This document shows, piece after piece, positions 50,538 to 60,077 of a DNA stretch of 64,000 nt. The notes under the pieces are model-generated. The model made no database searches and was not told the origin of the DNA. It saw only the letters and a list, made by a program, of their open reading frames with translations. The number at the start of each line of letters is the position of its first letter. The stretch's first letter is position 1. The stretch comes from DATAXI01 sp963756185 (GTDB lineage: Bacteria > Verrucomicrobiota > Verrucomicrobiia > Chthoniobacterales > Chthoniobacteraceae), in contig CAVWMS010000012.1 of the NCBI GenBank assembly GCA_963756185.1, positions 1-64,000 on the forward strand, given 5' to 3'. Both the position numbers and the translations under genes were made by a program.

Positions 50538-51797
50538 TCACATGCCTGCGCGGGATGCCTGGATTTCGTCGAGCGCGCGGACGCGGGCGAGCACCGGCGG
50601 GTGAGAGTGATAGAGCACCACGTGCAGCGGATGCGGGGAGAGATTGCCGAGATTGTTGCGCGAAAGTTTCTTCAGCGCCTCGCCCAGTGCGTGCGGCATG
50701 CCCGTGCTTTCCGCGGCGAAACGATCCGCGGCGAATTCGTGCCGCCTGCTTTGCGCGGAGCGGATGATGCCGAGAAGCCGGCTCAGCGGACCATACAAAA
50801 CCAGGAACAGCGCGAGGCCGGAGTAAATCGAGGGCTGCCGCACACCGAATGCTTCGTACAGCGCCGGATTGTGGATCAGCCATTGCGCGAGAAAGAGGAA
50901 GATGCCGATGTTCAGGATGGCTGCCGCGATGTGCAGGACGATGTGCCGCAGCTTGTAATGGCCGATCTCGTGCGCGAGCACGGCCACCAGTTCATCGCTG
51001 GTGTGATTGTTCACCAGCGTGTCGAAGAGCACCACGCGCTTGGTGCGGCCAAACCCGGTGAAAAACGCGTTCGCCTTCGTGGATCGGCGCGAGCCGTCCA
51101 TCACGGAAATTTCCGCGAGCGGAAACCGCAGCCGCTCGGCGCACGCCAGGATCGCGCGGCGCAATTCGCCATCCTCGAGCGGCGTCAGCTTGTTGAAGAG
51201 CGGCAGGATCAGCGCCGGCGCGGCATAGACCATGGCGATCAGCAGCACCGCCGCTGCAGCCCATGCGTACAGCCACGCCGCGGCGCCGCCATGTTGCAGG
51301 ATCGCAAGAATCAACGCCAGCACCGCGCCGCCCAGCACGGCGCTCAGCAGCAGCGATTTGGCCTGGTCTCCGGCGAATGTCGCGGGCGTGGTCTTGTTAA
51401 ACCCGAACCGCGCCTCGATGCGGAAGGTCTCGTAAATCTCGAGCGGCAATCCCAGCAGCCAACTGCCAACAAAGAGGGCGCCGAGATAGAGCAGGCCGGT
51501 GAAGATAAAACCGAAATTCAACGAACGCACCGCGCCGTCCAGCCAGTCGTAGCCGCCCAGCAGCCAGAACGCGAGCAGCGCCGCCATGTCCCATGTCGCC
51601 TCGATGCGCTCGAATTTTGCCGTCGCCGCCGTGTACCCGAGGAACCGCCGGTATTCCTCCCTGTCATAGACGCCCTCGAATTCGCGCGGCAGCTCCGGCT
51701 TCAACGCGCGCAGGTTCAGCCGGTTGGCCACCGTATCGAGCAGGTACATCCCCACGTTTGCGGCAAGGATGGCCCAGAAAAGCGCGTTCGTTTTCAC
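50538..51797 (-). CDS. M48 family (Ste24-like) membrane metalloprotease
   Basis: 419 aa with an N-terminal membrane helix bundle and zinc motif HEIGH (276-280, in LAHEIGHYKLRH); the third ligand is likely the Glu in RRHEFAADRFA. Resembles CAAX prenyl protease 1 in layout. The GTG start overlaps the pyrF stop. Confidence 0.93.
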   Translation of the reverse strand: MKTNALFWAILAANVGMYLLDTVANRLNLRALKPELPREFEGVYDREEYRRFLGYTAATAKFERIEATWDMAALLAFWLLGGYDWLDGAVRSLNFGFIFTGLLYLGALFVGSWLLGLPLEIYETFRIEARFGFNKTTPATFAGDQAKSLLLSAVLGGAVLALILAILQHGGAAAWLYAWAAAAVLLIAMVYAAPALILPLFNKLTPLEDGELRRAILACAERLRFPLAEISVMDGSRRSTKANAFFTGFGRTKRVVLFDTLVNNHTSDELVAVLAHEIGHYKLRHIVLHIAAAILNIGIFLFLAQWLIHNPALYEAFGVRQPSIYSGLALFLVLYGPLSRLLGIIRSAQSRRHEFAADRFAAESTGMPHALGEALKKLSRNNLGNLSPHPLHVVLYHSHPPVLARVRALDEIQASRAGM

Positions 51798-52474
51798 ACC
51801 AATTCCGCCAGGATGCGTTCGGCCGCCTCGCGAGGATCCGCCTGACCGGTGATGGGCCGGCCAATGACCAGGAAATTCGCCCCGGCCATCACCGCGGCCT
51901 TCGGCGTCATGGTGCGCTGCTGGTCGTTGGCTTCCGACCCCTCGGGCCGCACGCCCGGCGTCACGATGGTCAGTCCGCTGCCGAAAACCTGCCGCAGGAG
52001 CGATACTTCCAGCGGGCTGGCTACAAGCCCTGTCACGCCGTTCTCAACCGCCAGCCGCGCCAGGCGCAGCACCTGGTCCTCGACCGGCGTGTCCGTGCCG
52101 ACCTCGCGCAGCGTCTCGCGGCTGCTGCTGGTCAGCACCGTCACGCCCAGCAGCGTCGTCGCGCCCCCCGCGCCCTCGGCTGCCGCGCGGATCATCGCGC
52201 CGCCGCCGCTCAAATGGATGGTCAGCATATCGACGCCGAGCGCGCACGCCGACTCGACCGCATGCCGCACGGTATTGGGGATATCGTGAATTTTCAGGTC
52301 GAGGAAAATTTTTGCGCCGGTTGCCTTGACCGCCGCCACCACGCCCGGCCCGCAGCGGGTAAAGAGTTGCAGGCCGACCTTATAAAACCGCACCGCCGGC
52401 CCAATGCGCTCGACGAGCCGCAGCGCCGCGTCCTGGTCCGGCACATCCAGTGCCACGATGAGGGGGTTGTTCAT
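51794..52474 (-). CDS. pyrF: Orotidine 5'-phosphate decarboxylase
   Basis: Last step of UMP synthesis. The catalytic tetrad lies in IFLDLKIHDIPNT (Asp, Lys, Asp), with ALDVPD at the start and TPGVRPEG and VIGRPITGQADP at the phosphate site. 226 aa from ATG 52474. Confidence 0.96.
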   Translation of the reverse strand: MNNPLIVALDVPDQDAALRLVERIGPAVRFYKVGLQLFTRCGPGVVAAVKATGAKIFLDLKIHDIPNTVRHAVESACALGVDMLTIHLSGGGAMIRAAAEGAGGATTLLGVTVLTSSSRETLREVGTDTPVEDQVLRLARLAVENGVTGLVASPLEVSLLRQVFGSGLTIVTPGVRPEGSEANDQQRTMTPKAAVMAGANFLVIGRPITGQADPREAAERILAELV

Positions 52475-52531
52475 GGTGATGACAATTTTTGAATGGGGCG
52501 CGGGGGCGAGGCAATGGAATTGATAATCCAA

Positions 52532-52625
52532 AATTGCTGATTGCTGATGTGAGATTGCTGGTTTTGCCGAAAGGCCAGCCACCGGGGGTTTTCAATCAGC
52601 AATCTGACTTCAGAAATCAGCAATT
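52532..52625. repeat. Imperfect inverted repeat of ATTGCTG units
   Basis: Arms 52532-52561 and 52596-52625 match at about 25 of 30 positions. Each contains ATTGCTG repeated at 7- and 15-base spacing. Lies upstream of pyrF, between it and the divergent methyltransferase gene. Confidence 0.75.
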
Positions 52626-52695
52626 CGTAAATTTGGGTAGCTGCGCCGAAGTTGTTTCAATTAGCAATTTTAGATTATCAATTATAATTCTCCCC

Positions 52696-53487
52696 ATGGA
52701 CTCCATTCAACACGCCTCACAGGAACAATTTCAGAAACAGAGCCGGCGATATGCCAGGGGCATATTCTCGAGGATACGCGCGATGTCGCGGCGGCGCTCG
52801 AGGGCATCGATATTCCGGCAGGAGCGGAGGCGCTGGATGTGGCGACCGGGGCGGGACATACCGCGTTTTTGCTGGCCGGCACGGGGTTTTGCGTGACGGC
52901 CTCGGATTTGACGCCGGCAATGCTCGAACGGGTGCGGGAAGGGGCCGCGGAGCGCGGGCTGGAAATCCGGACGCGGCAGCATTCCGCGGAAGCGCTCCCG
53001 TACCCGGATGGGACATTCGATCCTGGTGACCTGCCGCGTGGCGCCGCATCATTTTTCCTCGCCGGGCGATTTCGTCCGCGAGAGCGCCCGGGTGCTGAAG
53101 CCGGGCGGCTGGCTCGTGGTCATCGATGGCACGGTGCCGGACGATTCCCCGGGGCCGAGGAATGGCTTGCACCAGGTGGAAAAACTTCGCGACCCGAGCC
53201 ACAACCGGCTGATCCCGCCACGCGAGTGGCGCTCGCTTTGCGAGCAGAGCGGACTGGTGGTCGAGAAACTCGAGGTGGCTTCCGCAAGCAGCCGGACCTC
53301 GAGTGGTATTTCGAGACGGCCGCCACCTCCGCCGGAAAACCGGGAAAAAGTCCGTGCGCTGGTCGCAGAGCGCCGCCGCATCGATCCGCGAGCAGTACCG
53401 GCTTGGCGAGGAAGAGGGCAAGACCGTCTGGTGGTGGCCCATGCTCACCACTGGTGGCCCGAAAGCGGAATCCAGCCTCACGGCTGA
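52696..53487 (+). CDS. Class I SAM-dependent methyltransferase, UbiE-like (frameshifted)
   Basis: SAM-binding motif LDVATGAGHTAFLLAG, post-I acidic SDLTPAMLE, and motif YPDGTFD, followed after a shift by RVAPHHFSSPGDFVRESARVL and LKPGGWLVVIDG. Frame changes near 52765, 53020, 53283 and 53335; the end is uncertain (near VWWWPMLT). Substrate unknown. Confidence 0.8.
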
Positions 53488-53641
53488 TAGTCCGACTTCC
53501 CCTTCTTCGCCCATCAGCCGCGTGACCAGCAAAACGGCTGCAAGCGATAACAGCAAAGTGAATGGCCAGCCGGTCAACGCCGACCACCACCACGCAGAAC
53601 AGCCACGCGAGCAGCAACAATACGAATAGAGTCCAGAGCAT
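53487..53641 (-). CDS. Possible small membrane protein, lmo0937/DUF5670-like
   Basis: ATG 53641 opens MLWTLFVLLLLAWLFCVVVV, then a second hydrophobic stretch LLLSLAAVLLVTRLMG in a shifted frame. Two short helices with this start are typical of the roughly 50-aa lmo0937 family. The frameshift near 53555 and a missing stop make this tentative. Confidence 0.42.
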
Positions 53642-53708
53642 AGGGCAATGCGGCCCCAATTCGGATCAGGGGACCGATTTGCCCGTATCCCGGAGCAAAA
53701 AATTTTGT

Positions 53709-54909
<1,201 letters not shown>

Positions 54910-54932
54910 ATGCGGGCGCAACACAAAGCTAA

Positions 54933-54960
54933 TTCCGAAATCCGAAATCCGAAATCCGAA
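54933..54960. repeat. Tandem ATCCGAA heptads upstream of trpB
   Basis: One TTCCGAA and three ATCCGAA copies in a row, 24 bases upstream of the trpB start. Same period and shape as the ATTCGAA elements, one base different, but with no facing inverted arm. Confidence 0.85.
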
Positions 54961-55195
54961 ATTTGCCGGTTCCGCGAAGACGGTTACGTCCTCGTTCTCG
55001 ACTGATCTCGCCCATCAGCACCCATCAGGATCCGCTGCCGAAATAATGCTTGGCAACGCGGAACGGAGGATCACCCTCACAAATGATGAGTGAGCCGCAT
55101 GAATCCCTCCGCGACCACATCCTGCCGCAAAAATTCTCCTCCACGGAGCGGCGTAAATGGCGCCTGTTCCTCTTTTCCTGCTCCTCTCTCCCCCC

Positions 55196-55228
55196 GGACC
55201 CCCTCTCACCTCAACGCTCGCCCGCATG
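55196..55228 (+). repeat. 79-bp repeat, copy 1 (first 33 bp only)
   Basis: Begins GGACCCCCTCTCACCTC and follows the other copies to GCCCGCATG, then diverges. First of five same-direction copies in 5 kb. The stretch from 54961 to this point holds no gene I can support. Confidence 0.8.
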
Positions 55229-55287
55229 TCAGTTGGTCGTAGTCGCGGGGCCTCATTGATGAACGTGCAAACGGCCGGGAATGCCCA

Positions 55288-55384
55288 TTTGCGGTGAATG
55301 AAGCCTGTATTCACCGCATAAGTTGCGGAGAATATTGCGTTTGCGGCGAATACCTGCTATAATCGCCGCAAAAATGCGGAGAAT
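55288..55384 (+). promoter_or_regulatory. Promoter of the Fic gene with six operator-like sites
   Basis: Promoter TTGCGT (55335-55340), 17 bases, TATAAT (55358-55363). Over and around it lie six 12-bp sites with core TGCGGNGAWT: direct at 55288, 55322, 55340 and 55373, inverted at 55309 and 55361. The last site covers the GGAG ribosome-binding sequence, nine bases before the ATG. Strong case for tight autoregulation. Confidence 0.78.
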
Positions 55385-55390
55385 GCTTAA

Positions 55391-56512
55391 ATGACGTACA
55401 TTCATCAACGCCCGGACTGGCCTCATCTCAAATGGGACGACGCCCGGCTTCTGCCTCTGCTGGCGGATATTCGCCATCGGCAAGGCCGGTTGCTGGGGCA
55501 AATGGAAGGGCTTGGCTTCACCCTTCGCAGCGAAGCGAGCCTCACGACGTTGACGAGCGATGTGGTGGGCTCAAGCGCCATTGAGGGAGAGAAACTCAAC
55601 GCGGAAGAAGTCCGCTCATCCATTGCACGGCGGCTCGGGATTGAATATGCGGGCGCTGCTGCCGCCAGCCGCAATGTTGAGGGTGTAGTTGAAATGATGC
55701 TGGATGCGACGCGCCGCTTTGCGGAGCCGCTCACGGTAGAACGTCTGTTTGGATGGCATTCCTCGCTTTTCCCGACGGGCCGCACCGGAATGCGGCGTAT
55801 CACGGTGGGCGCTTGGCGACCGGCTGAGGTCGGCGCAATGCAAGTCGTGTCCGGGCCGATGGGCCATGAGAGGGTGCATTTTGAAGCGCCGAAAGCCCAG
55901 CGCCTCGAAGCAGAAATGATCCGTTTTCTGGGATGGTTCGAGAGCGCAACCGGCGTTGATCCGGTGCTCAAGGCGGGCACTGCCCATTTCTGGTTCGTGA
56001 CTATCCATCCGTTCCAGGACGGCAATGGAAGGATCGCCCGCGCGATCGCGGACATGGCGCTTGCGCGGGCAGACGGTACGGCTGATCGCTTCTACAGCAT
56101 GTCGGCGCAAATCGAAACCGAGCGCAAGGATTACTACGCGCATTTGGAGCGGAGCCAGCGCGGGGGGCTCGACATTACGCCATGGCTGGAATGGTTCCTC
56201 GGCTGCCTGGGACGGGCTATCGACAAGGCGCAAAAAAGCCTGGCCGGGACTCTGCGCAAGGCGCGGCTGTGGGAATGGATCAACCGTTCTCACGTAAACG
56301 AGCGCCAGCGCAGGGTAATTAACCGTCTGCTCGATGGGTTTGAGGGCAAGCTGTCCTCTTCGAAATACGCGAAACTTGCGAAGTGCTCCGCAGATACCGC
56401 GCTACGTGACATCAAGGAATTGCTGGAACGCAGCATCCTCGTGCAGGATGAGGCGGGAGGTCGCAGCACGAGCTATCATCTGGCCGAGCTTGATGAAGAC
56501 CCTGAGAAATAG
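55391..56512 (+). CDS. Fic-domain AMP-transferase-like protein
   Basis: 373 aa. An N-terminal helical DUF4172-like region is followed by the Fic domain with the complete active-site motif HPFQDGNGRIAR (206-217). The inhibitory helix motif SSAIEGE (61-67, pattern S/TxxxEG) precedes it, placing it in class II, which carries its own inhibitor. The C-terminus (about 300-373) looks like a winged helix (SSSKYAKLAKCSADTALRDIKELLERSIL), so it may bind its own operator. Target unknown. Confidence 0.9.
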   Translation: MTYIHQRPDWPHLKWDDARLLPLLADIRHRQGRLLGQMEGLGFTLRSEASLTTLTSDVVGSSAIEGEKLNAEEVRSSIARRLGIEYAGAAAASRNVEGVVEMMLDATRRFAEPLTVERLFGWHSSLFPTGRTGMRRITVGAWRPAEVGAMQVVSGPMGHERVHFEAPKAQRLEAEMIRFLGWFESATGVDPVLKAGTAHFWFVTIHPFQDGNGRIARAIADMALARADGTADRFYSMSAQIETERKDYYAHLERSQRGGLDITPWLEWFLGCLGRAIDKAQKSLAGTLRKARLWEWINRSHVNERQRRVINRLLDGFEGKLSSSKYAKLAKCSADTALRDIKELLERSILVQDEAGGRSTSYHLAELDEDPEK

Positions 56513-56576
56513 GCTGCGCTCGATGGCAAAAGTGGCAACAAACTGGCAACGATTCGTCGCTTCTCAGGTAAAACCA

Positions 56577-56654
56577 GGCCCCCTCTCACCTCGACGCTCG
56601 CCCGCATGCCGGCCGTCCACGATGCGCCCGGCGCAAAAGCAAATTCCTAGCAGT
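56577..56654 (+). repeat. 79-bp repeat, copy 2
   Basis: Runs from GG(A)CCCCCTCTCACCTCG to CAAATTCCTAGCAGT; one A is missing at the left end. Lies 65 bases after the Fic stop and ends 27 bases before the lipoprotein ATG. Internally CGCCCGCAT can pair with ATGCG-ccc-GGCG. Confidence 0.93.
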
Positions 56655-56681
56655 CAACTTGGGATGAGGTACAGAGACGAT

Positions 56682-57041
56682 ATGAATCCTGGTAAAAATC
56701 AAAGTCGAATTTCAATTGTTGCCTTATTGGCTATATTGGTAGCCGTTAGTGCATGTAATCGTAGCCGCAATGATGCGCCTAAAACGGAGGCAACCGTTGT
56801 GCAAGCATTCAAAGCGATACATACAAAAAGTGAGGTAATAAAGACCTTTGGCGATCCAATATACATATCAAAGGATGGAAATCGCGATTTGATGATTTAT
56901 GATCTGTTGAACAATACTGTTCCGAAATCAGGGGAGACGCATGTCTTTTCCGGATTTGAAGTGCGCGTGGAAGGCGAAAAGGTAATTGATTGGCGGCCAA
57001 CATACGCAAATATCTACATTAATAGGCAATCGGACAACTAA
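56682..57041 (+). CDS. Small predicted lipoprotein, possibly BamE-like
   Basis: 119 aa, ATG 56682, with leader ISIVALLAILVAVSAC as a plausible lipobox. The mature part (VIKTFGDPIYISKDGNRDLMIYDLL, VFSGFEVRVEGEKVIDWRPT) has the pattern of SmpA/BamE-like lipoproteins: a helix before GxP and three strands. The gene is visibly less GC-rich than its surroundings, which suggests transfer. An ATG at 56664 is an alternative. Confidence 0.65.
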   Translation: MNPGKNQSRISIVALLAILVAVSACNRSRNDAPKTEATVVQAFKAIHTKSEVIKTFGDPIYISKDGNRDLMIYDLLNNTVPKSGETHVFSGFEVRVEGEKVIDWRPTYANIYINRQSDN

Positions 57042-57096
57042 AAACAGGGCAGCAATAGGACGGCGAATGCCCATTATTAAAAGACAGCACCGCAGC

Positions 57097-57287
57097 AGCT
57101 TTTTGGAAGCGGTGGTTGGTTCATGCAAGCTTGCCCCGTATTCATTCGAGCGCGTCGCACACGCTCGCCCGTCTATCTTCCCTCTTCGCTCCCTTGCGCC
57201 ACCTCGGTCCCCGTCGACCAAGTTCCCTATTGCGGTATCTTTCAGCCGGCAAGGCTCTCAAAGCGGGTCAGACGCAGGACTTCGACG
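57097..57287. repeat. Second repeat family, copy 1
   Basis: Starts AGCTTTTTGGAAGC 56 bases after the lipoprotein stop. Shares about 65 alignable bases (roughly 70% identical by eye, through GAGCGCGTCGCA) and a closing block TCAAAGCGGGTCAGACG with 58394-58565. Open frames here lack protein-like features. Confidence 0.6.
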
Positions 57288-57436
57288 ACTATGTCGCTCT
57301 TCCTTTCGCCCAGGGGCAGTGCCATTCGCAAGAGCAAATTGAATTGCGCGCCACGCTCGCAATTCTCTAAAATCACCGCCATGGAATTGAATCCAGAGAA
57401 AAACATCAACGAGTAGCGCACGATGAAATTGCTACC

Positions 57437-57515
57437 GGACCCCCTCTCACCTCGACGCTCGCCCGCATGCCGGCCGTCCACGGTGCGCCCGGCGCAAAAG
57501 CAAATTCCTAGCAGT
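57437..57515 (+). repeat. 79-bp repeat, copy 3
   Basis: Complete copy; differs from copy 2 by GGTGCG for GATGCG, which keeps the internal stem through a G:U pair. Lies between the second-family repeat and the next gene. The remaining 57288-57436 holds no supported feature. Confidence 0.93.
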
Positions 57516-57696
57516 AAGCTGAGTATAACATCTGCGGCAAACAGCCGGAACCCTATCGCAGTAAATGCGAGAAAGATGCTTCAACTGCTCTTGATCATTG
57601 TCTCCGCAAATGCCGAGGCAGTTGGTATTAGTTGTAAAACCAGATGGCCGGAAACCCCATCGCGTTACAGCTTATTCATTTAGCCCATTTATCCCA

Positions 57697-58323
57697 ATGA
57701 CTGCAAACACAGTTCTTCAGGTGATGCTCGATAAATACTCCAGGATGCAAACATATCAAGACCGAGGCGTTGTACTGATTGAATGGCCGGACAAAAACGA
57801 AACAGATACGATTATTTTTTCCACTTTTTTCCGCCGTCCAAATTATTTCCGCTTCGATTGGACGTTGCATCATCCGTATCCCGCTCTTCGTCATTTGAAG
57901 ACGCACCGCGTCGTCTGGTCCGATGGCAACGACTCATTTCTATACACCGAAGGCGATGAAACCAGAAGTGTAAAGCCCCAGGAGAGTCTTTTTATGGCTG
58001 TCGCCGGTGCTACCGGAGTTTCGAAGGGCTCCGCTCTAACCGTTTTTAATATGCTTATGCCTGAAATGGGAGCGGTGTCAGTCACCAGCATGCAAAACAT
58101 GGAATTGTCTGAAACCCGTTTTGAAGGGGTACTTTGCTACTTGATTCGCGGGATCGATCTTCAAGGACATCAAGAGGAAATTTACGCTAGTATCGACGAT
58201 TATTTGCTCCGAAGTGCCTGTACTACTACTCCGCGTGGGATCATTTTGCGTGAGATAAGGAGAGATATACAGGTCGATGCAGTTATTGCTGAGGATGTAT
58301 TTCAGTTTAACCCCAATATGTGA
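57697..58323 (+). CDS. LolA/DUF2092-like protein
   Basis: 208 aa from ATG 57697. VLQVMLDKYSRMQTYQDRGVV, then RRPNYFRFDW and WSDGNDSFLYT follow the early strands of the LolA/DUF2092 fold, which binds lipids in the periplasm. No signal peptide precedes it in frame, but MLQLLLIIVSANAEA at about 57577 in another frame could be one if a base is miscalled. Less GC-rich than core genes. Function inferred only from fold. Confidence 0.6.
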   Translation: MTANTVLQVMLDKYSRMQTYQDRGVVLIEWPDKNETDTIIFSTFFRRPNYFRFDWTLHHPYPALRHLKTHRVVWSDGNDSFLYTEGDETRSVKPQESLFMAVAGATGVSKGSALTVFNMLMPEMGAVSVTSMQNMELSETRFEGVLCYLIRGIDLQGHQEEIYASIDDYLLRSACTTTPRGIILREIRRDIQVDAVIAEDVFQFNPNM

Positions 58324-58393
58324 CCGAAACCTTTCGACGCCATAAAACATAGCACAACAAATGCCTGCTGTTCTGAGAATCGGCCGCCGTTGA

Positions 58394-58565
58394 AGCTTCT
58401 TGGGAGCAGTGGCCGCGTTATCGCGAGCTTGCCTTGTATTTATCCGAATGCGTCGCAAAAGCTCCGCCCTCTGCAAGTGCTTTGCCCGGCAACTGGGCTT
58501 CCATTTCATTGGGCATTTTCACCCAGAGGAGTATTTCGAAACGGGTAAGACGCGCGACTTCAACG
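58394..58565. repeat. Second repeat family, copy 2
   Basis: Starts AGCTTCTTGGGAGC 71 bases after the preceding gene, follows copy 1 to GAATGCGTCGCA and ends with TCGAAACGGGTAAGACG. The spacing from the upstream stop codon is similar in both copies. Confidence 0.6.
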
Positions 58566-58656
58566 TAAGCCTCCGGCCAGGTGCCTCTTGACAACGGCGA
58601 GAAGCGGGGTGCTTTGGAGGATTTTGTAGAGTTGGTAGGTGGGGAACCTACGACTT

Positions 58657-59001
58657 CTACGCAGCGACTTGAAGCATGGCGGCGCGCCGTAGGGCGGCCC
58701 AGGCTTTGGGCGTGATGGTGTGGATCTGCTGGTTGTTCATCTTGGGCAGGCGCGTGAACACATCCCGCAGGTAGGCGTACGGGTCAATGCCGCGCCGCCG
58801 GCAGTTCTCGATGATGGTGTAGAGGATGGCGCCGCGTTCGCCGGCTTGCGCTTGGCCGATGAAGAGCCAGTTTTTCTTGCCCACGGCGGTGGGGCGAATG
58901 GCGTTTTCGATGAGGTTATTGTCGATCTCCAGCCGGCCGTCGTCGAGATAGACCAGGAGCGTGGGCCATTGCGCCAGGGCATGATCGATGGCGCTCCCCA
59001 T
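58657..59001 (-). pseudogene. IS66 transposase C-terminal remnant
   Basis: About 115 aa matching the end of IS66-family TnpC: LDDGRLEIDNNLIENAIRP (with the catalytic Glu region), VGKKNWLFIG and YTIIENCRRRGIDPYAYL. The N-terminal three quarters, the accessory IS66 genes and the upstream terminal repeat are absent, so it cannot move by itself. Confidence 0.9.
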
Positions 59002-59083
59002 GAGGGGAGAATGGGGTCAGTCAACATATCTTGACAAGACCGCGCCGGGCGGCCATTCTCCGCCGCCATGCCCCGCAGCTGTC

Positions 59084-59162
59084 GGACCCCCTCTCACCTC
59101 GATGCTCGCCCGCATGCCGGCCATCCACGGTGCGCCCGGCGCAAAAGCAAATTCCTAGCAGT
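59084..59162 (+). repeat. 79-bp repeat, copy 4
   Basis: Complete copy with two substitutions (GATGCTC, CCATCC). Its terminal motif TTCCTAGCAGT is repeated alone at 59178-59188, as if the right end had been duplicated. From there to 59311 I see no supported gene. Confidence 0.93.
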
Positions 59163-59311
59163 AGCAGTCAGTAGCGGTTCCTAGCAGTCGATTTTCCCGC
59201 AACATTACTCACCTTCACGGACGCACTTCATCAGAAGGCCGCTATGGAGAAAGCCAGCGACGAACAAAAGAACCTCAGCGGCTTTTAATTAATCACTGGC
59301 ACCGGCGCCAG

Positions 59312-59506
59312 TCACCCGGGGCGCCCGGCATCGCACCATTCCGTCAGGATCGAAGGGATACTCGCCCCAGCCTCCCTGCGCGCCTTTTCCTTTCGCGCGG
59401 CGGCAACGAGCCGCACGGGGAGCATGACGGCCATTTTTGGTTCCCCCGGCTTTCTGCCGGCGCCCTTCCGTGCGCCGCCGTGAGTCTTCGGCTTTGCTCT
59501 AGGCAT
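59312..59506 (-). CDS. Small basic DNA-binding-like protein downstream of hicB
   Basis: 64 aa. The N-terminus GGARKGAGRKPGEPK is an AT-hook-like basic stretch common in small phage or plasmid regulators; the rest (MLPVRLVAAARKEKARREAG, SIPSILTEWCDAG) resembles a ribbon-helix-helix unit. It overlaps the hicB end by 8 bp, so the locus is a three-gene operon. Role is inferred: operon regulator or third component. Confidence 0.6.
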   Translation of the reverse strand: MPRAKPKTHGGARKGAGRKPGEPKMAVMLPVRLVAAARKEKARREAGASIPSILTEWCDAGRPG

Positions 59507-59726
59507 GAGTCAGCGATGGAGCCGGAGGCTCTACGCCGGACTCATGGGCAAATTCAAGCGCGCCTTCCAGAGCCACTTGGATTTCTCGCGCCGCTTCCTC
59601 GCGGGTGTCGCCATGGGCCATGATGCCGGGCCACTCTACGACCTGGGCAATATAGCAGTCGTCACCGGGTACGGCTGAGTACCAGATGCGGATTTCGTAA
59701 TCTCGCGGATCATTCATCGTTTCCAT
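59499..59726 (-). CDS. hicB: HicB-family antitoxin
   Basis: 75 aa with the partial RNase H-like HicB fold: YIAQVVEWPGIMAHGDTREEA and AREIQVALEGALEFA. No C-terminal DNA-binding domain remains, which may explain the small third gene. Its start overlaps the hicA stop by one base. Confidence 0.87.
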   Translation of the reverse strand: METMNDPRDYEIRIWYSAVPGDDCYIAQVVEWPGIMAHGDTREEAAREIQVALEGALEFAHESGVEPPAPSLTHA

Positions 59727-59974
59727 TATGGTCTAAGGTTGAGGTTTTGCAAGGCTTCGCGGACCTGCCGCACTTGGTACGGCTTCGCCTTCCCGCCATT
59801 GCCTTCCTGTAAATTTAGGAAGGTGGTCCCGTGCCGGAATTTCCGGTGACTGGTGCCGTGCTGGCGGGAGATGAATCCAAGCCGCTCCAAAAGCGAGCAA
59901 AGATCGTCGTAAGAGATACTGGCGTCTGTGTGCCCGCTCATCACTTTTTCGAAAGTCTTGTCTGCCTTGCTCAT
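59726..59974 (-). CDS. hicA: HicA-family mRNA interferase toxin
   Basis: 82 aa from ATG 59974. dsRBD-like fold with the catalytic histidine in RQHGTSHRKFRH (His43) and an N-terminal helix SYDDLCSLLERLGF. Toxin-first order is usual for hicAB. A longer start at 60013 is possible but adds only basic residues. Confidence 0.87.
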   Translation of the reverse strand: MSKADKTFEKVMSGHTDASISYDDLCSLLERLGFISRQHGTSHRKFRHGTTFLNLQEGNGGKAKPYQVRQVREALQNLNLRP

Positions 59975-60077
59975 GGCAAAAAGAGTAGGCTTTCTCCTCT
60001 TGAAATGAAACAAGGTTTTTCAAACATCTTTGGCAGCCCTTCCATGCGCCCACAGAGCATAATCGAGTCCAGGCATC

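Noticed and set aside
57598..57696. Longer start for the LolA-like protein
   Set aside because: The extra 33 residues are basic and not signal-like; ATG 57697 directly precedes the conserved first helix.
58078..58509. Possible minus-strand gene over the second repeat
   Set aside because: Half of it lies antisense to the LolA-like gene and the rest in the repeat; no domain, no start signal, and the other repeat copy does not keep the frame.
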